Source: Pyrrhoderma lamaoense (lineage: Eukaryota > Basidiomycota > Agaricomycetes > Hymenochaetales > Hymenochaetaceae). From it: DNA of 64,000 nt. Made by a program: the position numbers and the translations under genes. The notes beneath the pieces are model-generated. The model searched no databases and was not told where the DNA came from. It saw nothing but the letters and a program-made list of their open reading frames with translations. The stretch is taken from assembly GCA_002794735.1 (NCBI GenBank), contig NBAZ01000001.1, positions 3,410,001-3,474,000 on the forward strand. Reading direction: 5' to 3'. Every line of letters starts with the position of its first letter. The stretch's first letter is position 1. Shown piece after piece: positions 48,139 through 59,803 of this stretch.

Positions 48139-50626
48139 ATGAGCCATTTTAGCAACCATTGGCACTCTACATCGCTTCCACATCTTTCTCTTTTTCTTTT
48201 CCTCATTGTTTGCATAGCTGGTCTAGCAAATCTGTTGGATCATTTTTCTCTTGTTATGCCTCACCCATCTCATCTCCGTTTCTTATACTCATATTCTAAT
48301 GCTCACTCACAAGATCAAGTCTTAACCCCGCGTACTCCTCATTCTCGCGCAGGTCGCACGGAGGAAGCACGTTTAACAGATGAAACTGACTTCGATGTTT
48401 TCGATTATGGGCAACAGCAACACGAACCATTACTGGCTTCTTCGGCGAGCGCAACGTTTCCTCACCGGCGACTGAGATGGGAACGTGGCTCCGATTCTAA
48501 AGATCGACCACCAAGTCGTAATTGGTCATTAATCTTGAGTCGTGTGCCTCTAGTACTTGGGCTTTTAACAGCATTATTCTTATTCGTTCTAATAATTCTG
48601 AGTGTTGAAAATCCAGAAGCTCTTCATTCGTATCTACATGATCCTATTCCCAGCTATACGGATATGGAGACTGCTTCTCAAACATCTTCTGGTTTGTTGG
48701 CCCCTACTGTCACGATTAAGCCAGGTGATAAAGCCGAAATGATGGCCCAGGAGATCACATACTCCGAATATAGCGAGTTTCCTCTTCAACCTCTGCAATA
48801 TCGTAAAGAATGTGCGAAGTATTTTTCCAATATGAAAGGTCCTATGGGAACGTACTGGGATGTACCTGATAATGGTTCTGCTGATGTGCTTCACGCTGAT
48901 GAAAACCCGTCAGAAACTTCTGAGTCTCAAGGGGTTGCTAAGACTTGCTCAAGCACGATCACATACATGCTTGACGGAATGGTAGGACTTGCAGCTGATC
49001 TCGCTTTACTTGCACAAGTTGCCGGACTTGCTCGGGAGCAAAATAGGACGTTGCTTATAGACGACCGGTTTTGGAATCGAGGAAAGTAAGTAATCAATCC
49101 CAACATTGAATGTATTCTAAGAGGGGATACACTCTTTCTGGTTTATAAATTGAGTAGAAGTATTTCCTTTTTGTACTTTACGAGAAACCCAAGAAAAATA
49201 CTATAATATTTCTTTTTGTGTCATTAATAAGATTAGGTAATTTATCAAGTAACTAACTAATAATTGACTCATAGTTGGACGGATCACTTTATAGATATTC
49301 GAGCTCTTCAGCCCGGTCCCGAACCAGGTTGCTTACCTCCGCCTGTAAATGGTAGCGTACTTCTATGGCTTGGCATCGGTTCCGAGACAGAATTCTAACC
49401 ATTTTCTTGACTCAGAGCTCGTGGCGTGTCCTCGTACCGCTCGGTATGTATTTTCCGATAACAAACCACAAATTAGCTAAAGAAACTTGATATATGATGT
49501 TCTCAGCCACTGGGTATGTTATTTCCGATCTTGGCTCCACACGGGTGGTGCACTAACTAAATTATTGTTATTTATTGCACATAATTCAATTGCACCTTTA
49601 GATTATCAACTCGCGAACTGCCTTATTTCACTTTGGGCACCATTTTATGGATGAATTCGAGAATCCGTAAGCATTCTTGACCTCGTAAATCTGATAGCTT
49701 ATTAAAACTCGCTCTGGGCATGAACTTATAAATCCATTATACCCCATATGTCTCAAATGTGTGATTAATCGTGATCAACATGCGACGTATTTCCCATCAC
49801 TAGTTACGCTCGTGAACTCCGGCGTCTTAAACCCATCTTTCAACGTGCTGCCTACTCGTTTTCACACACCATACGACCCAATACCCATAATGCTGGCTTA
49901 ATTCGGTCTGCTCGCCAAGCGGTTGGAGACGCTTACATTGCTGTACACATACGAAAGGGTGATCGGAAGCCAGAAAGTTGGAGATACAGGGGCGGGTATG
50001 TATCTGCGGAAGAATATGCTCAGAACTTGGAAGCGGCGCAAGATCGATTCCTCGAAATGTCCTCGGGTGACGATAGGAAGCCTTTGGCAACCTACATCGC
50101 CTCGGACGATCCTCACGCTATCTCAGAGCTTCAGTTCCTCTTAAGTCAAGGAAGATACAAATCGTCTAGAATTGTTACTCTTGAAACAAGTGGTAACAAA
50201 AATCTAGAGACTTTGGCTAGTAGAAAGGCTTACGTTCAAAAGGAATTCAATGAACTAAGCGATGATGAAAGAGTGCTTTTGACGAGGGGTGCTGTAGTAG
50301 AATTGGCTCTAGTTAGCGGCCTTTGGGCGTGGAATAATGACCCCGAAGCTGAGGAGGCAACACTGGAGGCAGTAATTTGCACTATCAGGTCAGTCGCTTG
50401 ACGCAATGCGTCTTTCCTTGATGGAAGTAGCTTATCGCGATAATATAATAGCTCGAATTTCTGTAAAGTCGCCGCGGTGGGAGAAGGATGGGAACGTGCA
50501 TTTGGATTCGAGGATGGTGATCCAGATAAAACTATCATGACAATGAATAATGAGAGGAAGCGATGGGTGGAAATAGATAACGGAGGCGTGATTGCCCCCG
50601 TATGGCGCGCATTTGAGCTTTTTTGA
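48139..50626 (+). CDS. type II membrane glycosyltransferase-like protein (fucosyltransferase-related)
   Basis: Predicted Golgi/ER enzyme. From the ATG at 48139 there is a first hydrophobic segment (residues about 13-30). From the alternative ATG at 48256 the protein has one anchor only (PLVLGLLTALFLFVLIILSV), the usual type II layout, so 48256 may be the real start. The lumenal domain has ITYMLDGMVGLAADLALLAQ, RTLLIDDRFWNRGNWTDHF, ACPRTARHW, NSRTALFHFGHHFMDEFENP, then AYIAVHIRKGDRKPESW, a nucleotide-sugar-type HxRxGD motif, and TYIASDDPHA. It ends with ICTISSNFCKVAAVGEGWER, resembling the C-terminal part of GT23/FUT8-like enzymes. About six introns; all exons join with the frame intact. Fucosyltransferase affinity is from motif similarity only; the donor sugar is unproven. 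Confidence 0.65.
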
Positions 50627-51150
50627 ATTAGACATCAATTTTTCACAATCTTTCTACAATTACTGCGCACTTGAATTGTAACATAGGACATGCCTTTTAT
50701 ACAAATCTTCAACCGATCTATCCGTAATTTGTGCACTCTTTATTGGCCTAGAAGGAAGCAATTGCTGACTGACACGCTAGAGTCACGATATGTCACACCC
50801 ATCTTGGTCACGTAAATCCCGTGTGACAGTCGGCTGGACGGACGGAGGACGCGAGAAAGCTATCAAAGTCTTCCTCTCCCGAACCTCTTTGTGCCTCTAC
50901 GCTCAGTCTCATAGACGTCATCAATCAGTCATCTTTCTGATAAACTCAATATAGATAAAATCCATCTTTCTTCCTTTGTGTTAACTTGCCTTTGGCCTCA
51001 TTGTGGCTTGAAGACGATACGAGCCTCTGGTGGTCCCGGAGTATTCAGAACCAAGAGTTACTTGAATAGGAACACAGCTCTGAACATTTCAGGATATTTA
51101 AGTGATTTGAAAGGTGGTTGAGGCTCAGATAAAAGAGAAAATTGTGAAGA
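50627..51150. other. intergenic region upstream of the GCK kinase
   Basis: Contains the terminator region of the preceding gene and the kinase promoter/5' UTR, including a C/T-rich stretch around 50860-50935. No gene seen. Confidence 0.45.
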
Positions 51151-53454
51151 ATGGTGAGTATATATTTCCCCTATAACCTACCACGCGTGGTTGGAGTCGT
51201 GCGTCGGGTCGCTGATCGCATTCATCATATAACTCGACAACGCGTTACCCTTGCTTTGCACGTCATTTGATAGGACACAAGGCACTCCGATCCCGAAGAA
51301 TTCTACGTTAAACAAAATCGGATTGGTGGGTTGTTACGTTACGCTTGGGGTTTAGATTGCATATACAATAGATTACTGAATGGGCTTCGGTCTCGTTTGC
51401 GTCTTTAGGGAAGGGATCCTTTGGTGAAGTATACAAAGGGTAAGTCCACGTTTCGTCTGCGTATCTTACTCGTGGTCTGAACTCTAACCATGTTAACTAC
51501 TATATCACGGTTGAACTCCGACCATCCTGACATAATCCTATACATCAAACTCTATTCCATTTCTACAGTTATGACAAGCGTACACAGAAAACTGTGGCCA
51601 TCAAAATCATCGATCTGGAAAGCGCAGAGGACGAGATAGAGGACATTCAACAAGAAATCCAGATTCTATCACAATTGGATTCTCCACATGTTACAAAGTA
51701 ATCTATATATTTGCTCCATCTTATGATAATACTGACAGTGATAAAAAGATACCATGGTTCATTTTTAAAAGGATCCAACCTATGGATTGTCATGGAGTAA
51801 GTTTTGTGTACGCTCCGTGATTGATCACGGTTAACTTCTAATATTAGATATTGTTCCGGAGGTTCATGCTCTGATCTCGTACGTCTCATTGTATTCATCT
51901 GATCTTTCTGTCAGTTGAGAATAATACAATTTAGATGAAACCTGGGACGTTCCGGGAAGAATACATTGCTATAATTGTACGAGAGTTGCTAAGAGGCCTT
52001 GACTATTTACATATGGAGGGGAAATTACACCGGGATATAAAAGGCATGTATTACTTCTGATTATCTAGGACAGACTGATTAACACATAATCCGTACTCTC
52101 TAGCTGCGAATATCCTTCTCTCCGCCTCAGGAGATGTAAAACTTGCAGATTTTGGTGTATCAGGGCAATTGTCTGGAACACTGTCTGCAAAGAAAAATAC
52201 ATTTGTTGGTACTCCCTACTGGATGTCTCCCGAAGTTATCAAGCAGTCAGGATATGACTATAAGGCCGACATCTGGAGCTTGGGCATCACAGCAATCGAG
52301 CTTGCGAAAGGGGAGCCGCCATATGCCGAATTACATCCTATGAAGGTTCTTTTTCTTATTCCAAAGAACCCACCTCCACAACTCGATGCATCGTTTTCGC
52401 GTCCATTCAGAGAATTTGTTTCTCTGTGTCTTCAACGTGATCCTCGCCAGGTGAGTTATAATAGAGTCTTAATGGAAATCTAACCTGAGCTTGCTTTTCT
52501 TCAGCGACCCTCCGCGCGTGACCTTCTTAAGCACAAATTTGTAAAAATGGCAAAGAAAACAAGCTACCTAACCGAGCTTATTGAAAGGCACGAGAGATGG
52601 AAAGCAGAAGGAGGAGAAAGAACGGAGGAAGAAGATGTGGACGCAGATGATGTTGGGTATGTTCCCTTGAGAGTTATAACTACCTATCTGTTCGATTAAT
52701 ACTCTGCGCAGATCAAACTCGCAAGATGTAGATGAGCTATGGGACTTTGGTACTGTACGCCATGTCAACAAACAATCTACTATCGGGAGAAGAGATACAG
52801 CTCGTACAAACTCTTATGTAGTCTCAAATGGAGCACCCCAAGCCCTTCACGATCAAAGCAACAAAATGTATATTCCACCAATGGCACTCCAACTGGGCCT
52901 AGAAGGACTGGATCGGAGATCTCGCTACGTTCAAGCTTGTCAATGAAAGGGGAGAAGCTTCCTCCCATCCCACCCCAAGCCACTCAACAACACGTGACAT
53001 CATCAACATACTCAGATTCACAAGCAACGATCAGGCATGCAGAACCACCTCCTCAAAGCAATGTAACGCTGCAGCTAGAAGACGATGACGAAGAAGACGA
53101 CTATGGGGAGCTACTAGATCCGGAGCAGGGTTCGGTACGGGGAGAACCCTACCCACCGATGGAGCCCCAGCACGATCGTCATATGCAGGAGCTTCCGGAG
53201 ACAGCAATGCTAGATTCAGTGGTGCTTCCTGCCATTGCTTCAGTAAGTTGCTCAAAATAGTACTCACCTTATAACACTTTTTAAATCGTTACATTTAGCT
53301 ATTTCCAAGGGTGTCAACACAAGAAGCACGAATAGCTCTTTCCGCACTACAGCGGGCGTTTACTGATGCAGAAAGAATTATACCGGGGTTAACAAACGAG
53401 CTTGTGAACGAAATCGTTGATTCGGTTGAGCATGTCGAAGAGATTCCGGCGTAA
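51151..53454 (+). CDS. STE20-family germinal-centre kinase (GCK-III/Sps1/MST-like)
   Basis: Upstream Ser/Thr kinase of morphogenesis/septation-type signalling (family that includes Sid1, Nak1/Kic1 and Don3). The proposed first exon codes only M (51151-51153), followed by [19 protein letters not shown] with the glycine loop, [39 protein letters not shown], the activation segment [13 protein letters not shown] and [12 protein letters not shown]. The domain closes with [13 protein letters not shown]. The kinase part is split by many short introns, one of them GC-AG (52044-52103). The tail is acidic and Ser/Pro-rich; the frame needs one extra base between about 52853 and 52890 to connect [14 protein letters not shown] to [14 protein letters not shown]. 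The last exon ([20 protein letters not shown]) is a conserved-looking C-terminal helix. The kinase subfamily is firm; the orthologue is not. Confidence 0.88.
52044..52103 (+). other. GC-AG intron in the GCK kinase
   Basis: Exon ends ...GATATAAAAG, intron starts GCATGT and ends CTCTAG. Splicing here yields the invariant DIKAANILL; using the nearby GT would break the frame. Confidence 0.8.
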
Positions 53455-54166
53455 TGAACCTTTTGTTTATACATGTACATATACGTGCCTCTTTTTACTG
53501 TTCTAGAGCGAGGTTATGCGCGCTTCTAGCAGTTTGACTTATTGTTTTGTTTGTTTTTCTCTTGCGTTGAGAGCCTCCCCCTTTTACGCTTCAACTGTCG
53601 CTTCCTCCCAAATACTTTTCGTTATAGTATGCAAATGCATATGGACTGTAACGCTCACTTTATGTGCACCACACGAACCCACATCCATCAAAGACTCCTC
53701 AGCATCGTTCCCATTTTGAAGTAGCAATATCTTTTTTTGCTGTATTTCTACCCGTTGTATTATAAGTTTCCTATAGCTAGGCTTTTACATATATTGATAT
53801 TTATATGGCATATATCGAGTGAAATTTGAATGAATTGAGTACCATCGGCACGGGGATTTAATTTCCAAACCAGGTATTTCATGATGAGTAGTTTGATCAG
53901 CAGCGCAGTGAACCGAAGCTGGATTACATCGAACAACTGGCATGTCGTAAATGTACACGACTCGACATCTCAAAATTATAACTTGTTTGCTTGTGTGAAA
54001 TAGAGCGGTGACAAGATTTATTAAATCACGTACAGAAACGCAAGTGTTCTGTTTCTGTTAATCTCGTCATCCACTCTTTGAATGCAACTACTTGCTATAA
54101 TATTAGGCTCGGTTCACAAACGAAGGCATACCTTGTAATCTGCACTATACTTAAGCTTGCATAGTT
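53455..54166. other. intergenic region between GCK kinase and APL5
   Basis: About 0.7 kb of T/A-rich sequence with no recognisable gene; must include the APL5 promoter. Confidence 0.5.
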
Positions 54167-57100
54167 ATGTGGGAGAGGAACCTTCAAGACTTGATTCGGG
54201 GAATACGTGCAAATAAGCATGATGAAGCACGCTTTATATACAGCGCAATCGAAGACATCCGTAAGGAGGTTCGCACAGAGGATATGGAGCTTAAAGCAGC
54301 AGCAGTTCTGAAACTTGCATATGTGTGTATCCTCTTTTCTAAACATATTACGAAAATATGAGCTTTGGTAGGGCTGATTCGGTGCAGCTAGAAATGCTTG
54401 GGTACGATATGAGTTGGGCTTCGTTCCATGTTGTTGAGGTCATGTCATCCCCTCGTTTTCATCTAAAGAGTATGGGATATCTGGCTGCAACGCAGTCATT
54501 CGAGCAGGAAACCGATGTTTTGATGCTGGCTACGAATCTTCTGAAGAAGGTATGTACTTTGTTTTCCTTGGAGTTACTTGATGCTTCATTATAACTACGT
54601 TGTAGGACCTTACTTCATCTAAACCTCTCGATGTTGCCGTGGCTTTGAATGGCCTATCGCATATCGTAACTCCGGACTTAGGACGAGATCTATCGCGAGA
54701 CCTTATTGCTCTTCTTACGCACTCACGACCAACAATTCGAAAACGAGCAGTACTAGCACTCTACAAGGTTTTCATGAAATATCCTGAAGCATTAGAGTTC
54801 GGGATGGAAAGAATGAAGGAGAGACTTGAAGACTCAGACAATGGTATGTGTCTACTAGCATTCTTATGTGTAGCTATAAGACATTAATCGCCAAGAACAG
54901 GTGTCGTTTGTGCAACTGTCAATGTTCTATGCGAGCTAGCTAGACAAAACCCTCAGGCATACCTTCCGTTTGCGCCCCCTCTTTTTCATCTACTCACAAC
55001 ATCAAGTAATAATTGGATGCTGATCAAGATCATAAAACTGGTTTGCCTATAATACTTCTATCAATATTGTTATACTGCTAATTCATGATATAGTTCGGTT
55101 TATTAACACCTCATGAACCTCGTTTAGTCAAAAAATTGCAACCTCCAATCACAGAACTGATTTCAACAACTCCAGCCATATCATTGCTGTATGAATGTGT
55201 GCATACATGCATCATTGGGGGTATGCTGAAAGGGGTAGCAGGACATTCTCTTGCACAGACTTGCGTTACGAAGCTTGCAGCTTTCCTAGAGGATTCTGAT
55301 CAGAACTGTGAGGATTTATCTACCTTTACTACTTCCGCAACTTGACACCAGCGCAGTGAAATATATATCCCTTTTGGCTCTTGCAAAAATTGTTCCGTCA
55401 TACCCTCACCTTGTCGCTGAATATGAATCACGGATATTATCAAGTATTGATGATCCAGATCTTAGCATTCGTATGCGTGCTCTTGATCTCTTGTCCGCCA
55501 TGGTATGTGCTTAGGAAGTTTCATCGGCCTAAACTCTTGATACTAAAAAGTATTTCATCAAGGCGAATGAAAATAACCTCCAGTCTATTGTACAACAATT
55601 ACTAGCTCATCTTGTCAATCCAAACTCATCGGACACTGTGAGCTCTGCCGTCGAGGCCCTTGCAGCAGCCTCGTCCGCGACACAACAACCTGCCAGCTTT
55701 CCTGTTCAATATTCCTCATCATACCGTACTACCCTTGCGACACGAATTCTTGAGCTCTGTTCAGCCGATATGTATGCCAATGTATCCGATTTCGAGTGGT
55801 ACGTCTCGGTACTTGTTGACCTTGCGTATGTTGCTCGAGCACCTGTTGGTGCTACTATCCGTGATCAACTGATGGATATTGTGGTACGAGTAAGACAAGT
55901 CAGGAGATTTGCTGTACAAGTGTGCATGCGCCTACTTGGAGACGAGACATTTACACGCGCAGAAAAGTTGGATACATCCTCAGTTGGGAGTGATACTAGC
56001 TCCGTTCCTGAAGGTTCAGGTTGTCAAGACATTCTCTGGGCTGCAGCGTGGATATGTGGAGAGTACGGAGGGTGTGTAATGTCACTTTTTGTGGATCAAT
56101 CGTAAGCTAACGCTTCACAGCGAGTTGTCCGATACACGGAAAGTTATACCTTCTCTACTTTCCGCAGTCGAAGCAAATCTTCCCTCAAGTATCAACGCGT
56201 CTTATATACAATGCATATCTAAAGTTTTCGGCTCATGGGCAGTCGATTTAGCATCAAATTGGGACGTGGACGATTTACCTGAACTTAAAACAACAGTTTC
56301 GTCCATAATTTCCGGCTTACAGAAATTTACAAGCAATGAGGACTACGAAGTCCAGGAAAGAGTAATGTCCCTAATTTCGGTGCTCAAACCCGTTCCCATA
56401 CTGACTAAATTATCAAGGCGGCAAATGCTCTTCAACTTTTCAACTTCATCAAGAATGATCTATCCTCGTATCAGCCAAAGCACAGATCAGAACTGTCCAA
56501 TGGCTTTGCAGATGCAAGCACATCCGCCTTTGACCCCGTGGGAACTACAGAACCTGATTATCCAAAAAGTCTATACCTTATCCAGCCACTCTTTTCAGCA
56601 TATGAACTCAATCCAGTGGCTCCCGAAGCTCAGGCGAGTGTAGCTATTCCAGAAGATTTGGACCTCAATTCTTGGATAGTACCTCAAGCGAAACCGATTG
56701 CACACGAACCTGTTGTTCATGAAAAGAAGAAGAAAAAGAAAGATAAGAAGGGAAAGGGCAAGGAGAAAGATGCAGGGGAAAATGCTACATCGGCAAGGAA
56801 ATCGAAGAAGTTAAAATCTCAGCAGGATATGGAGGAAGCGGAAGCTAGAGCACAAGTCAGTCTGAAAGGCTTAGAGTTTACACGTTCCAATCAATAATTC
56901 ACATTACTAGGCTAAATCCCGAAGAATGGAGATACTTCGTGATGACCCGTACTATATCAGTGATCCCTTGCCCCCAGCACGTCACAGTGAAGATGTAGAA
57001 TCAATTCCGGTTGTTCGTCTGGATGATCTACCCCTTTGAACTCTGGTGCGTGTATACCTTAAGCTTCTTTCAACGTGCTAATGTGTCTTTGTTTAATTAA

Positions 57101-57487
57101 GTTGAGGGTACTCCTCGGAATGTAACACCAACAATACTACCTAGCCTATCTCGGCAGATATCAAAACATCATATCGTATTCACAATTGATAGAGGGGGTG
57201 AAATGCCCCCGGAAACAATCAAACGTTCAGTCACTGTTCCACCACCCTCCGAACAAAAACCTTCTCCATCACCTATTCCTCCTCGGATGGGTACTCCAAG
57301 TTTGGTTACTCTTCCTTCTCCATATCAAGAATATGACGAGGCTGACGTGGCTGCGAATGCCACAACACCGGAGCTGATAAAGGTCAAACGGTCGAAGAAG
57401 AAGAAGAAGGGCGATGATTTAGGTAAGGGAAAGACTGCGAAAAAATTGGCATCGGTTGGGGATACAAGCTCTCCTGTCACAACTTGA
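54167..57487 (+). CDS. APL5: AP-3 adaptor complex delta subunit
   Basis: Large subunit of AP-3, which sorts cargo from Golgi/endosome to the vacuole. The N-terminus MWERNLQDLIRGIRANKHDE is the delta-adaptin signature. The adaptin solenoid follows: EDIRKEVRTEDMELKAAAVL, LEMLGYDMSWASFHVVEVMS, FHLKSMGYLAATQSF, VAVALNGLSHIVTPDLGRDL, KRAVLALYKVF, SDQNLKYISLLALAKIVPSY (across a 49-nt intron, about 55306-55354) and LSIRMRALDLLSAM. The middle has ILWAAAWICGEYGGELSD and the distal trunk WDVDDLPELK. Then come a Lys-rich hinge (HEKKKKKKDKKGKGKEK), the motif SRRMEILRDDPYYI and a basic tail. Splices join in phase except at the C run 57031-57034, where one missing C turns DDLPPLNS into a premature stop; the downstream exon (VEGTPRNVTPTIL...) continues to 57487. 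Confidence 0.92.
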
Positions 57488-58103
57488 TATTTTTGTATAT
57501 CTATGTGGTTTATCTGGACTTGTGCATTTTGAGTCAATATTAGAGTTAATAGGACCAAACTCATGAAGGACCCATGTGATCGGAAGTCCATATATCTTGG
57601 CATTCGACATTAATAATTTCCCTAGATGCTCATGAGACCTAAGAATAAGCGTCAGTTCTCCCGAGTCTTACTCTTTTTCTGGAATTCTGTGTCAGGTCTG
57701 CTCTTATTCCGTTGTAAAGAAGACAATTATACCTCATAGCGGAAATTTATCGGTCGATGAGCGAATATTATGATGTTTATGTTTGATCTTATTTATGGCT
57801 GCCGTAGTTTCTCTCTACATAACTTCGGATCAAGACTTTGGAATCTTAATATGTTTGATATCGTATGTCAAGTACAATTATAACTAGGCCCCCGAAAATA
57901 TTCTCAAACAACAGAATTCATAATTTACAAGCGTCTTTATTCCCGACTGGAAGAAGTACGGAGGATACTATATCTACATCTAATATACCTGAAATTGGTT
58001 ATTTTGACGGAGTATAATAAACGGATAAGGAAGAACTTGTAAATCAAAGCTCCCCAATATCCTGTATTGGATCTCTACATTCAGTCAGCCTCTCAACTGT
58101 AAA
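57488..58103. promoter_or_regulatory. intergenic region with AA9 gene promoter
   Basis: AT-rich. A TATA-like TATAATAA lies at about 58013-58020, roughly 85-90 bp before the AA9 ATG. No carbon-catabolite site was identified with confidence. Confidence 0.4.
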
Positions 58104-59392
58104 ATGTTTTTTGCTGCTACTTTGGTGGCAACACTTGTTGCATCAGTGTCGGCACATGCCACATTCCAGGAGATGTGGGTTAATGGTGTCGACCAAGGTA
58201 ACTTCTGTGTACGTTTACCTGCGTCGAATTCCCCGTAACGGTATGTATTTCGAAGTTTTTCACAAAAATAAAGCTTAATATGAAGTTATTGTCGATCTGT
58301 AGGATGTTACGAGTGATGTATGTATCAAAAGAGTAACATTACTGTAGGAGTTCGTTTATTGATAATTTCATACAAAAAGGACATTGCGTGCAATGCTGGG
58401 GCTTCGTCAAGTTCTGGTCTATGCGAGGTTCAACGTAAGTATAAACTTATGTATATGTATATCACTTTACTCAAATTACTTTATATTACGACAGCTGGGG
58501 ATGAGATTACGGTCGAGATGCACCAGCAACCTAACGATAGGTCATGCGCAAACGAAGCCATTGGAGGCGCTCATTATGGACCAATGATTGTGAGGGCTAC
58601 GGTTCTTTTCCCTATATATCTCGTCCCGTTTAATGATATCCTACAAGATGTATATGGCAGCCGTAGACGATGCAACTACTGCTGTTGGGTCTGATGCAGG
58701 CTGGTTCAAAATCGATGAAATGGGTCTCGCTTCAAATAACCCAGACTACTGGGCGAACGAAGTCCTTAATGTAAGTGTTCTAGAGAAAGCCATCATCCAT
58801 AAATTACTCTAAGGGAGTGTATGCAGGACAATTGCGGCCATTGGACCTTCAAGGTTCCATCTGATATTGCTCCAGGAAACTACTTGCTTCGTGCTGAGAC
58901 CATCGGTATGCAGTACATAAAGTGCCCTACTAACTAGTCGTATATGATCTGATCTTCTTGGTAGCCCTTCATGTTGCCAGCGGTATCGGTGGTGCACAGT
59001 AAGCTTACTTTACACACCGTCTTCTGAATCTCACAAATCTCCATGTAAAGGTTTTATATGTCTTGTTTCCAACTTAATGTTGGGGGCTCAGGTACTGCGA
59101 AACCTGATACTGTCAAGTTCCCTGGCGCATACAGTGCTTCCGATCCAGGCATCCTCATCAACATTTACACGACACTCTCTGCATATACTGGTAAGTATTT
59201 TTAGTAAAAAATTGACTGAAATTGATGACGTCAACGATTCTTTTAGTTCCGGGTCCGACTCCATACGCTACGACTTCCCCCTTACCCGAAACAACCGCAT
59301 ATCCAACGACTGCAACCTGGGATACTGCTTTACAACCTTCGACTGTCCCCGCAACTCCTGTATCAACGGCTATCGATTCTTATAAGTGCTAA
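58104..59392 (+). CDS. AA9 lytic polysaccharide monooxygenase (formerly GH61), secreted
   Basis: Copper enzyme that oxidatively cleaves cellulose or related glucans outside the cell. The signal peptide [17 protein letters not shown] is followed directly by the mature N-terminal histidine ([11 protein letters not shown]), one half of the copper histidine brace; the second is in [10 protein letters not shown]. The conserved core includes [42 protein letters not shown] and the axial tyrosine region [12 protein letters not shown]. About eight short exons, including a 15-nt microexon (58303-58317, DVTSD). After the catalytic core comes a Pro/Thr-rich tail ([20 protein letters not shown]) without a visible cellulose-binding module. 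At 58234-58236 one base appears missing: NSP-stop should read NSPVT before the splice. The AA9 call is firm; the substrate is not inferable. Confidence 0.92.
58303..58317 (+). other. 15-nt microexon of the AA9 gene
   Basis: Flanked by ...CTGTAG and GTATGT. Encodes DVTSD, which together with the neighbouring exons completes the conserved VTDVTSDDIACN stretch. Confidence 0.75.
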
Positions 59393-59803
59393 TAGGATTA
59401 ATAATGTATACTGTAAGAATTGATACTACGGAGCTAAGGCTATACGATGGTTTCTACGAATTGTATTATTTGATTCTACAAATTTCTGGGTTTGTTGCCA
59501 AGAGTCTATGATGAGTGAAGACATTGCAATTACGAAAAAAAATGGAAGATAGAACTTTCTCGGCATAATTGTCCGTACTTATTTTACTTTTTATGCCGGT
59601 CTTAAAAGACTGGACAATCATAATCGTCTTCTTTAAGATACTTTACTTCAGTGAGTGTGTCACCCACTCAAGCCACTCAAATCGGATATCTTCACGAGAA
59701 TTCTCAGAATGAAAGAAGAAAATTGAGTTTCTAAGCACTAATTCTCTTACTTTATTTGTCCTTGAAGAAGAAACATGATTACAGAAAACAGGAACTATGA
59801 TAT
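59393..59803. other. convergent intergenic region
   Basis: 3' regions of the AA9 gene (+) and PTP2 (-). No gene or element recognised. Confidence 0.5.

Noticed and set aside
55306..55354. Frameshift in APL5 near SDQN
   Set aside because: A 49-nt GT-AG intron ending at GCGCAG restores SDQNLKYISLLALAKIV perfectly, so no frameshift is needed.
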